NCBI GenBank assembly: GCA_021442155.1
Contig: CM038214.1
Coordinates: forward strand, 49,048,703 to 49,112,702
Reading direction: 5' to 3'
DNA: 64,000 nucleotides
From: Cymbidium sinense
Lineage: Eukaryota > Streptophyta > Magnoliopsida > Asparagales > Orchidaceae
How positions within the stretch are numbered: the first letter of the stretch is position 1; every line of letters starts with the position of its first letter. A program made the translations under genes and the position numbers. Below are positions 22,531 to 32,777 of this stretch, piece after piece. The notes under the pieces are model-generated. The model was given only the letters and a program-made list of their open reading frames with translations. It had not been told where the DNA came from and searched no databases.

Positions 22531-23070
22531 TCATTCGAGCATCTTCTCTCTCCTCTACTATTTTGGTGCTCTAGCAAATTTCATTTCCCTTGTGGAGGTG
22601 CATCCCCTTTGGGGTTTTTTTGTGGCAAATCTGACTGTTGCTTCCAATTGGGTAGGCTCGATGGCATTTAGCTGTCGCACCATGCACCTCTATTTATTAT
22701 GGCTGTAATTTCTGCTTCCCCATGGGAAATCCTATTAATATGGCTGCTATTGCTATGGATTTTGGCTCTATGGAAATTTCTAGCATGAATCCATCGCTGG
22801 CTTTGAAATCATTCAAGGATGTTCTTGCTAGTAAGGCTAATTGCGCTAGTGAGTCTCTCGACCTTATTTCAACTTTCTTTTGGGGTATGCTCGTAATAAT
22901 GTGTTCTGATCTAGTGGTGGAAAGGCTTGCGAAGCCATTTGAATTTATGTTGGTGGGTAAGTTCGCTTTATGTCATCCTACTTTGGAGAATATTCATTCT
23001 TTCTTCCATTGCTTGAAGTTTTCTGGAATTTCTTTAGCCGGATTGATTGATTACCATCATTTATTTTTTA
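22531..23070 (+). pseudogene. LINE 5' UTR and ORF1 start (DUF4283-like), inverted relative to RT
   Basis: Read on the + strand, 22,531-22,720 is a pyrimidine-rich leader. From 22,722 an open frame begins Met-Gly-Asn-Pro and reaches 23,081. Residues about 65-119 (Met-Cys-Ser-Asp-Leu-Val-Val-Glu-Arg-Leu-Ala-Lys-Pro-Phe...Val-Gly-Lys-Phe...Pro-Thr-Leu-Glu-Asn-Ile...Gly-Leu-Ile-Asp) fit the DUF4283 domain at the N terminus of plant LINE ORF1 gag-like proteins. A Phe-Lys-Asp-Val-Leu-Ala box precedes it. The domain is cut at about 23,065, where satellite resumes, so the last codons are satellite-derived. Its orientation is opposite to the adjoining RT. Confidence 0.75.
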
Positions 23071-23650
23071 TTTTAGTTTAAGGTTTAGTTCTAGCTTATT
23101 TTATTTTATTTAGTTTTGGTTTAGGTTTAATTTATTTTAGGTTTAGGTTTAGGTTTTAATTATTTTAGTTTAGGTTTAGGTTTATTTTATTTTTATTTTA
23201 GGTTTAGGTTTTTTTTTAAAGTTTAGAGTTTAGGTTTTATTTATTATTTATTTTTAAGTTTATTATCTAGGTTTAGTTTTTATTTAGTTTTTATTTTATT
23301 TAGGTTTTCTATTTTTTATTTAGTTTAGGTTTTTATTTATTTTATTTTAGTTTAGATTTTATTTTTTATTTTATTATATTTTTAGGTTGAGGTTTAGGTT
23401 TAGGTTTAGGTTTTAGTTTATATTTTTATTTTATTTTATTTATTATTTTAGTTTAGGTTAGGTTTATTTATTTATTTTATTTTTAAATTTATTTAGTTTA
23501 GGTTTAGGCATTTAGCTTTTTAGGGTTTAGAGTTTAGGGCTTAAGGTTTAGGGTTTAGGGTTTGGGGTTTAGGGTTTAGGGTTTAGGGTTTAGGTTTTAT
23601 GTTTAGGGTTTAAGTTTTAGTTTAGATTAGGGTTTAGGGTTTTAGTTTTA
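23071..23650 (+). repeat. Telomere-like satellite, TTTA-rich to TTTAGGG
   Basis: The second part of a satellite unit: degenerate TTTA/TTTAGG to about 23,520, then near-canonical TTTAGGG to 23,640, then the next GRP cassette. It strongly resembles 17,080-17,756, as expected if the LINE interrupted a unit. Confidence 0.85.
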
Positions 23651-24126
23651 TTTTTTAAGAGAAAAATCAAATTCAACATTTCTTCTTTTTGATTTCATCA
23701 ACCAAGTAGCACCCTAAATTCTCTAAGACACACGTGATGATATAGATCAAAAATGATCACCTATAGAGCAAATCAAAAACCCAAGATAAGTTGAACCATC
23801 TCTACTATGAAGACATAGTTCCATAAGTAGCAAATCGGATCGACCATTTTTTAGTTTCTCTAGTTCCCATCAGAGCCACCCCCGCCTCTTGGGTACCAGG
23901 ATTTGCCATCATATCTCCAATCTCTCCCTCCGCCACCACCATGGCTGTAGCCTCCATCGCTCCTCCTGCCTCCCACAACCTGCTGCTCAGCCTCCATATC
24001 CACCAACACCTCCATATCCCCCACCACCACTACGGTAACCACTACCTCCGCCTTCTCCTCCACTACTAGATCTAGACTAAGCCTAGTTTATGGTGATGTT
24101 CCTGCAGTCAAGGTTCAGCCCATTTT
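23651..24126 (-). pseudogene. GRP cassette copy 5
   Basis: Minus strand: the RRM end is degraded, then an Ala-stop-Ser-Arg-Ser-Ser segment in which Gln has become TAG, then a Gly-rich tail with Tyr-Gly-Gly-type units. The terminus is Gly-Gly-Gly-Ser-Asp-Gly-Asn followed by TAG instead of Trp. The UTR and six A's follow (T's 23,651-23,656). The frame at 23,860-24,063 (minus) starts out of the Gly frame and rejoins it near its end, so it is not an intact protein. Confidence 0.85.
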
Positions 24127-26125
24127 TAGGGTTTATAGCTAGTTTAGGGTTAAGGGTTTATGGTTAGTTTAGTGTTTAGGGTTTTAGGTTAGTTTAGGGT
24201 TTAGGGTTTGGAGTTTAGGGTTTAATGTTATAAGTTTTAGGGTTTAGGGTTTAGGGTTAGTTTAGGGTTTATGCTTTAAGGATTAGGGTTTGGGGTTTAG
24301 GGTTTAGTGTTGTAGGTTTTAGGTTTAAGGGTTTAGGGTTTATGATTTAGGGTTTAGGGTTTTAGGGTTTTAGGGTTTAGGGCTTAGGGTTTAGGGTTAT
24401 AGGTTTTAGGGTTTAGGGTTTATGGTTTAGGGTTTAGGGTTTAGGGTTTTAGGGTTTAATGTTTAAGGTTTAGGGTTTATGGTTAGTTTTTGGGTTTAGG
24501 GTTTTTTTTATAAATTAATGATTATCGTTATCTTTAAGTTTACTTAGTTAATTTAGTTTATTTTTTTAATTGAGTTTATTTTATTATTTTATTTAAGTTT
24601 ATTTTTTTTTTTCTCTAGTTTAGTTTCTTTATTTTAAGTTTATTTATTTTAGTTTAGGTTTTTTATTTTAGTTTATTTTTTAGGTTTAGGTTTATTTTTT
24701 AGTTAAGTTTTTTTTTTTTTTTTTAAGGTTTAGGTTTTATTTTTTTATTTTTAGGTTTTGGTTTAGGTTTTTATTTTATTTTATTTTTGGTTTAGGTTTT
24801 AGGTTTTTATTTTAGGTTTATTTTTAGGTTTTATTTTTTCATTTAGGTTTAGGTTTAGGCTTAGTTTTAGATTTTATTTATTTTAGTTTAGTTTATTTTA
24901 GTTTTGGTTTAGGTTTATTTTATTTTTTTTTTTATTTTTATTTTAAGTTTAAGTTTTTTTTTTAGTTTAGGTTTATGTTTATTATTATTATTTTTTAGGT
25001 TTTTTTATTTTATGTTTATTTTATAGGTTTAGATTTTTTATTTAGTTTTAGTTTATTTCATTTTAGGTTTATTATATTTTATTTTACATTTAGTTTTATT
25101 TTATTTAGGTTTTATTCTTAGGTTTATTTTATTTTATTGGTTTAGTTTAGGTTTTTATTTATTTTATTTTATTTTGTTTTTTTTATTTTATTTTTAAGTT
25201 TAGGTTTAGGTTATAGTTTAGGTTTTTATTTTAATTTATTTTATTTATTTTGGTGTAGGTTTTTTATTTTATTATTAGGTTTTATTTAGTTTAGGTTTAG
25301 GTTTTTAGGTTTTTAAGGTTTAGGGTTTAAGGTTTATGGTTTAGGGTTTAGGGTTTAGGGTTTAGGATTTATTATTTTAGGATTTAGGTTTTAGGGTTTA
25401 TGGTTTAGGGTTAGGGTTTAGGATTTAGGGTTTAAGATTTAGTGTTTAGGCTTTAAGGTTTAAGGTTTTGAGGGTTTAGAGTTTAGGTTTAGGTTTAGAT
25501 TTAGGGTTTAGGTTGGTTAGTTTAGTTTGAGTTTAAGTTTAGGTTTAGGTTTAAGTTTGAGTTTAAGTTTAGGTTTTAGGTTTAAGTTTTAAGGTTTAAG
25601 GTTTAGGGTTTAGGGTTTAGGGTTAAGTTTAGGGTTAGTTTGTTTAGGGTTTAGTTAATTTAGGTTAATTTGAGTTTTTTAGGGTTTAGGTTTTTAGGTT
25701 TTTTTTTTTTTTAAAAAATAAGCAGCGGGTTTAGGTTTATTTAGTTTATTTAATCTTATTTATTTATTTTTATTTTTATTTAGTTTAATTTATTTATTTT
25801 AGGTTTATTTATTTTAGTTTTAGTTCTTTATTTTAATTTATTTTTTTAGGTTTAGGTTTAGGTTTAGGTTTATATTTTAGTTGACTTTTATTTTTATTTT
25901 ATTTTTTATGTTTAGGTTTTATTTTTTATTTTAAGGTTTAGGTTTAAGTTTTTAATATATTTATTTTAGGTTTAGGTTTTAGGTTTTTATTTTAGGTTCT
26001 TTTTTAGGTTTTATTTTTTTAGTTTAGGTGTAGGTTTATTTTTAATTTAGTTTATTTTATTTAGTTGAGGTTTAGTTTATTTTAGGTTTAGGTTTCAGTT
26101 TTATTTATTTTAGTTTAGTTTACTT
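24127..26125 (+). repeat. Telomere-like satellite units
   Basis: TTTAGGG-rich at 24,127-24,510 and 25,310-25,690. TTTA-rich blocks lie between and after, with the ATTCTTAGGTTTATTTTATT landmark near 25,110. A degenerate junction (AAAAAATAAGCAGCGGG) lies near 25,712-25,729. No genes. Confidence 0.85.
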
Positions 26126-26345
26126 TAGTTTAGGAGTCAACTAGATAAGACTTCCCTAGTCATAAGACACTTTTAGTGATTAGGTGAATACTTAACCTAA
26201 GCCTAGAGACTTAGAAGGGTTAATCATAGGATTAGGCCATGCCTTAGGGACTAAGAAAATAACTTTATAATGTAGCCTAAATTCAATCCATGTACACCTT
26301 CTTAAATTCAATTCAAATCCAAATTTCCAACAAAACCTCAAACTG
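26126..26345 (-). repeat. 220-bp fragment of the 11.7/56.5-kb dispersed repeat
   Basis: A C-containing island in C-poor satellite. Its reverse complement carries AAGGCATGGCCTAA, GATTAACCCTTCTAAG, TCACCTAATCACTA and GTCTTATGACTAGGGAAGTC, matching 56,449-56,550 and 11,680-11,790 in order. No coding sequence. The element edges used here are internal to the other copies, so this is a fragment and not a full unit. Confidence 0.75.
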
Positions 26346-29011
26346 AAGTTTATTTTATTATATTTATTTTTATTTTACATTTAGTTTCTATTTTATTTAG
26401 GTTTTTATTCTTAGGTTTATTTTATTTTTTAATTTAGTTTAGGTTTTTATTTATTTTATTTTAGTTTATTTTATTTTTTATTTTTTTTTTTTTTTTTGGT
26501 TTAGGTTTAGTTTTAGTATAGGTTTTACTATATTTTATTTTATTTAGTTTAGGTTCTTTTATTTATTTTATTATTTTTTTATTTAGTTTATGTTTAAGTT
26601 TTAGGTTTTAGGGCATAGTGTTTAGGGTTTATGTTTTTAGGGTTTAGGGTTTAGGATTAGGGTTAAGGGTATAGGGTTTACGGTTTAGTGTTTAGGCTTT
26701 AAGGTTTGGGGTTTTGAGGGTTTAGGGTTTAGGGTTAGCTTAGGGCTTATGGTTACTTCAAGGTTTAGGGTTTAGGGTTAGTTTAAGATTTAGGGTTTAG
26801 GGTTTTAGGGTTTAGGGTTTAGGGTTTAGGGTTTAGGGTTTATGGTCTAGGGTTTTAGGGTTTAAGGATTAGGGTTTAGGGTTGTAGGTTTAGGGTTTAG
26901 GGTTAGTTTTAGGGTTTAGGGAATAGGGTTTAGGGTTTAGTATTTATGGTTTAGGGTTTATGTTTTTTTAAATTAAGTAAACAAGTGGGTTTAGCTTTAT
27001 TTACTTTATTTTTTATTTATTTTAGTTTATTTTATTTTTTTATTTTTATTCAGGTTTATTTATTATTCTTATTTAGTTTAGTTTAGGTTTTGTTATTTTA
27101 GTTTGTTTTTTAGGTTTAGGTTTAAGTTTATGCTTATTTTTACTTTCATTTTATTTTTATTTTATTTTTTAGGTTTATGTTTTATTTTTTTATTTTTAGG
27201 TTTAGGTTTAGGTTTAGGTTTTTATTTTATTTTTTTAGGTTTTGGTTTTAGGTTTTCATTTTAGCTTTAATTTTAGGTTTGTTTTTTAGTTTAGGTTTAG
27301 GTTTTTTTAAGTTTATTTTATTTTATTTAGTTTTAGGTTTTGGTTCAATTTATTTTAGGTTTAGGTTTCAGTTTTATTTATTTTAGTTTAGGTTTAGACT
27401 TATTTTATTTTGTTTATTTTAGGTTTAGGGTTTTTTTGCTTAGGGTTTAGGTTTTAGTTTTAATTTATTTTTAGGTTTAGGTTATTATTTAGTTTATATT
27501 TTATTTAGGTTTTTTATTTTTAGGTTAATTATATTTTTTATTTATTTTAGGATTTTATTTATTTTATTTTAGTTTAGTTTTTATTTTTATTATATTTTAA
27601 TTTTTTGTTTAGGATTAGGTTTAGGTTTTGATTTTATTTTATTATTTTATTTTATTTAGCTTTAGGTTTTTTATTTATTTTATTTTTAGGTTTTATTTAG
27701 TTTAGGTTTAGGTTTTAGGGTTTACGGTATAGGGTTTGGGGTTTGGGGTTTTGGGTGTAGGGTTTAAGTTTGTAGGTTTTTAGGCTTAGGTTTATGGTTT
27801 AGTGTTTAGGGTTTAGGGTTTTCAGGTTTAGGGTTTAGGGTTTAGGTTGTAGGTTTAGGTTTGAGGGTTTAGGGTTTAAAGTTAGGGTTTTTTTGTTAAT
27901 TTTTTTATAAATTAAGTAAGCTCATATGTTTAGGTTTATTTAGTTTATTTTTTATTTTTTTACATTATTTTAATTTTAATTTTTATTTAGTTTAGTTTAT
28001 TTAGTTTAGTTTATTTATTTTAGGTTTATTTATTTTAGTTTACTTTTTTATATTTTTTTTAGATTTAAGTTTATGTTTAGGTTTATTTTTTTGTTTAGTG
28101 TTAATTTTACTTTATTTTTTAGGTTTAAGTTTTATTTTTTATTTTTAGGTTTAGGTTTAGGCTTTATTTTCATAGGTTTAGGTTTTAGGTTTTTTTTAAG
28201 ATTATTTTTAAGTTTAATTTTTTAATTTAAGTTTAGGCTTTTTTAAGTTTATTTTATTTTATTTAGGGTTTAGGTTTAGGTTTAGATTTAGTTTATTTTA
28301 GGTTTAAGTTTATGTTTTACTTTATTTTAGTTTAGTTTAATTTAGTTTAGGTTTAGGTTTATTTTATTTTTATTTTAGGTTTAGGTTTTTTTGTTTATGG
28401 TTTAGGTTTTATTTTTTATTTATTTTTAGAATTTATTTTTATTTTTATTTTTTAGGTTTCATTTTTTATTTTATTTTATTTTAGGTTTATTTTATTTTTA
28501 TTTTTATTTTAATTTTTATTTCATTTTAGGTTTTTTATTTTTTAAGTTTACTTTAAGTTTTTTTATTTTATTTTAGTATAGTTTTTATTTTTTGCTTTAT
28601 TTTCTTTTTAGGTTTAGGTTTAGTTTAAGTTTAGGTTTAGGTTAGGTATTGGTTTAAGTTTTTTTATTTATTTTACTTTTTAGGTTTTATGTAATTTAAG
28701 ATTATGTTATTAGCTTTTAGGGTTTGGGGTTTATGATTTATGGTTTAGGGTTATTTGAGGGTTTACGGTTTATGGTTTAGGGTTATTTGAGGGTTTATGG
28801 TTTAGGGTTTAGGGTTTAGGGTTTAGGGTTTAAGGTTTAGGGTTTAGTGTTTAGGGTTTAGGTTTTAGGGTTTATAGTTTAGGGTTTAGGGTTTTAGGGT
28901 TTAGAGTTTAAGGTTTACGATTTAGGGTTTTTAGGGTTTAGGGTTTAGGGTTTAGCGTTTAGGTTTTAGGTCAAGGGTTCAGGTTTTAGTTTAGGTTTTA
29001 AGGTTTTGGTG
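26346..29011 (+). repeat. Telomere-like satellite units
   Basis: Junction motifs AAATTAAGTAAACAAGTGGG (26,970-26,990) and AAATTAAGTAAGCTCATATG (27,909-27,930) are 939 bp apart. Near-canonical blocks lie at 26,600-26,960, 27,710-27,890 and 28,700-28,990. No genes seen. Confidence 0.88.
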
Positions 29012-29431
29012 TTTTTTAATAGAAAAATTCATATTCAACATTTCTTCTTTTGATTTTCGTTAACAAACCATGTTTCTAAGACCTTGATAAAATAGATAAA
29101 AATAAACACGCACATAGAAATCAAAACTACCTACTAGAAGTCTCTACTATAAAGACATAGTTCCATAAGTACCATATCGGATCAGATCCTTATTTCTCAG
29201 GTTCCCATTAGAACCACCCTCAGTAGCGGATCCACCATCATCTATCCAATCTCTCCTTGCCACCACCACGGTTTGTAACCTTCAGCTCCTCGGCCTCCAT
29301 AACCTCCACTACTTGACCACCACCTCCATATCTGACCTCTAGATCCCCCACCACCATGATAATGCTCTGCCTTCTCCTCCATTTAGATCTAGGCGATTGA
29401 TGGTAATGTTCTGCCATCAGTTACCCATTCT
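29012..29431 (-). pseudogene. GRP cassette copy 6
   Basis: Minus strand, same order as the other copies but with more deletions. The RRM end is reduced (Asn-Ile-Thr-Ile-Asn recognisable near 29,395-29,412), the Gly-rich tail is shortened, and the terminus is Gly-Ser-Asn-Gly-Asn-Leu-Arg-Asn-like, with the Trp codon changed by an indel. The UTR ends in six A's (T's 29,012-29,017). It is about 50 bp shorter than copies 3-5. Confidence 0.8.
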
Positions 29432-32400
29432 TAGGGTTTATGTTCATTAGGTTTTAGGGTTTAAGTTTATTTTTTTAATTTATTTAGTTACTTTAGTTTA
29501 TTTTGGGTTTAGGGTTTAAGTTTAGGGTTTATGCTTTAAACTTTAGGCTTTAGGGTTTAGAGTTTTAGGGTTTATGCTTGCTTTTAGGGTTTAGGGTTTA
29601 GGGTTAAGGTTTAGGGTTTTAAGGTTTTTTTAGGGTTTAGGGTTTTAAGGTTTAAGTTTAGGAGTTGATTTAGGTTTTAGGATTTAGGGTTTAGTCTTTA
29701 GAACTTTAAGGTTTAGGGTTAATTGAGGTAGTTTAGAATTTAGGCTTTAAGTATAGGTGTAGGGGTTTTAAGGTTTAGGTTAGGGTTTAGTTTAAGGAAG
29801 ATTTGGGTTAGGGTTTAGGTAGGGTTTAGGTTAGTTTAAGTTAGGAGTTTAGTGTTTAGGTTTAGGTTTAGTTTAGGGTTTAGGGTTTAGGGTTGTAGGT
29901 TTATGGTTTAGGGTTTAGGGTACGTGATTTAGGGTTTAGGGTTTAGGTTTTTTTTCTAAAATTAAATAAATCAGTAGGTTTAGGTTTATTTAATTTATTA
30001 AGTTTATTTTTTATTTATTTTAGTTTATTTTATTTTTTACTTTTATTTAGGTTAATTTTTTATTTATATTTAATTTAGTTTATTTATTTTAGTTTAGATT
30101 TTTTATTTAGTTTATTTTTTAGGATTGGGTTTAGTTTTATGCAAACTTTTTAGTTTAGTTTTATTTTTATTATATTTTTTATTTTTAGGTTTAGTTTTTA
30201 ATTTTTTGTTTAAGTTTTGGTTTTCTTTTAAGTTTAGGCTTTATGATTTATTTTAGGTTTACTTTTAGGTTTTATTTTTTAGTTTAGGTTTAGGTTTATT
30301 TTAGTTTATTTTATTTTATTTAGTTTAGGTTTAGGTTTAGGTTTAGTTTATTTTAGGTTTAGGATTAGGTTTTATTTATTTTAGTTTAGTTTATTTTAGT
30401 TTAGGTTTAGCTTTATTTTATTTTGTTTATTTTATTTTTACTTTAGGTTTAAGTTTTTCTTTAGTTTAGGGATTAAGTATTATTTTTTATTTTTTTTAGG
30501 TTTATTTTTTAGGTTTAGATTTTTATATAGCTTTTATTTTATTTTATTTTAGGTTTATTTTATTTTTATTTTATGTTTAGTTTTTATTTTATTTAGGTTT
30601 TTATTCTTAGGTTTATTTTATTTTTTTCAGTTTAGTTTAGGTTTTTATTTATTTTATTTTAGTAAATTTTTATTTTTTATTTTATTTTATTTTTATGTTT
30701 TGGTTTAGGTTTTAGTTTAGGTTTTTATTTTATTTTATTTAAGTTTAGGTTTATTTTTTTATTTTTTTATTAGGTTTTATTTAGTTTAGGTTTTTAGGGC
30801 TTAGGGTTTAGTGTTTAGGTTTTAGGGTTTACGATTAGCTTAGGGTTTAAGGTTAGTTTAGGGTTTAGGGATTTGTCTTTAGGTTTAGGGGTTTGAGTTT
30901 AGAGTTTAGGGTTAGTTTAGGGTTTAGGGTTTATGGTTTTAGGGTTTAGGGTTTAGGGATTAGGGTTTAGGGTTTAGGGTTAGGGTTAGGTTAGGGTTTA
31001 GGGCTTAGGTTTAGGGTCTAGTGTTTAGGGTTTAGGGTTTAGTTTAGTGTTTAGGGTTTAAGGTTTAGGGTTTAGGGTTAGTTTAGGTTATTTAGGTTTG
31101 GGGTTTAAGGTTTAAGGTTTAGGATTTTTTTTAAATTAAGTAAACAGGCAGTTTTAGTTCTATTTAATTTATCTAGTTTATTATTATTTATTTTAGTTTA
31201 TTTTATTTTTTATTTTATTTAGGTTTATTTTTATTTTGTTTAGTTTATTTATTTTAATTTTGGTTTTTTATTTTAGTTTATTTTTTAAGTTTGGGTTTAG
31301 GTTAATGCAAACATTTTAGTTTAGTTTTATTTTTAATTTATTTTTTAGTTTTAGGATTAAGTTTTAGTTTTTATTTAATTTTTTAGGTTTAGGTTTTGTG
31401 TTTTCATTTTAGATTTACTTTTAGGTTTTATTTTTTAGTTTAGGTTTAGGTTTATTTTAGTTTATTTTATTTTATTTAGTATAGGTTTAGCTTTAGGTTT
31501 AGTTTATTTTAGGTTTAAGTTTATGTTTTATTTATTTTAGTTTAGTTTATTTTAGTTTAGGTTTTGGTTTATTTTATTTTGTTTATTTTATTTTTATTTT
31601 AGGTTTAGTTTTTTTTTAGTTTAGGGATTAGGTTTTATTTTTTTCAAGTTTATTTTTTAGGTTTAAGTTTTATTTAGTTTTATTTTATTTTATTTTATTT
31701 TATGTTTAGTTTTATTTTATTTAGGTTTTATTCTTAGGTTTATTTTTTATTTTTTAGTTTAGGTTTTATTTATTTATTTTAGTTTACTTTTTTATTTTTT
31801 ATTTTATTTTATTTTATGGTTTTGGTTTAGGTTTTTAGTTTATTTTATCTAGGTTTAGGTTTTTTTATTTTATTATTAGGTTTTATTTAATTTAGGTTTT
31901 TAGGTTTTTAGGTTTTGAAGTTTTTAGAGCTTAAGGTTTAGGGTTTAGGGTTTAGAGTTAACTTAGGGTTTAGGATTAGTTTAGGGTTTAAGGTTTAGGA
32001 TTAAGTTTAGGGTTTAGGGATAGGGTTAGTGTTTAGGGTTTAAGGTTTAGTGTTTAGGGTTTAATGTTTAAGGTTTAAGGTTTAGGGTTTTTTAGGGTTT
32101 AGGGTTTAGGGCTTATGGTTTAGGGTTTAGGATTTAGGTTTAGTTTTAGGGTTTAGGTTTATTAGTTTATTTAGTTTATTTTTATTTATTTTAGTTTACT
32201 TTATTTTTTTTTTATTTAGGTTTATTTTTAATTTTATTTTTGTTTAGTTTATTTATTTAAGGTTTATTTATTATTTTAGTTTTGGTTTTATTTTAGTTTA
32301 TTTTTTAGGTTTAGGTTTAAGTTCATGTTTATTTTTTAGTGTAGTCTTATTTTTAGTTATTTTTTAAGTTTAAGTTTTTTTTTTTATTTTTAGGTTTAGG

Positions 32401-32718
32401 TTTAGATTTTTTTTTTAGGTTTAGGTTTATTTTTAGTTTATTTCATTTTATTTAGGGTTTGGGTTTAGGTTTAGGTTTAGTTTATTTTAGGTATACATTT
32501 TTGTTTTATTATTTTCAGTTTAGTTATTTTAGTTTAGGTTTAGGTTTATTTTATTTTTGGTTTCAGTTTTCTTTTTGAGTTTAGGTTTAGGTTTTTATTA
32601 AGTATTTATTTTATTTTATTTTAAGTCAATTTTATTTTTATTTTATGTTTAATTTTTATTTATTTAGGTTTTTTTTTTATTTTTTATTTTGTTTTATTTT
32701 TTAGTTTTATTTTGTTTA

Positions 32719-32777
<59 letters not shown>

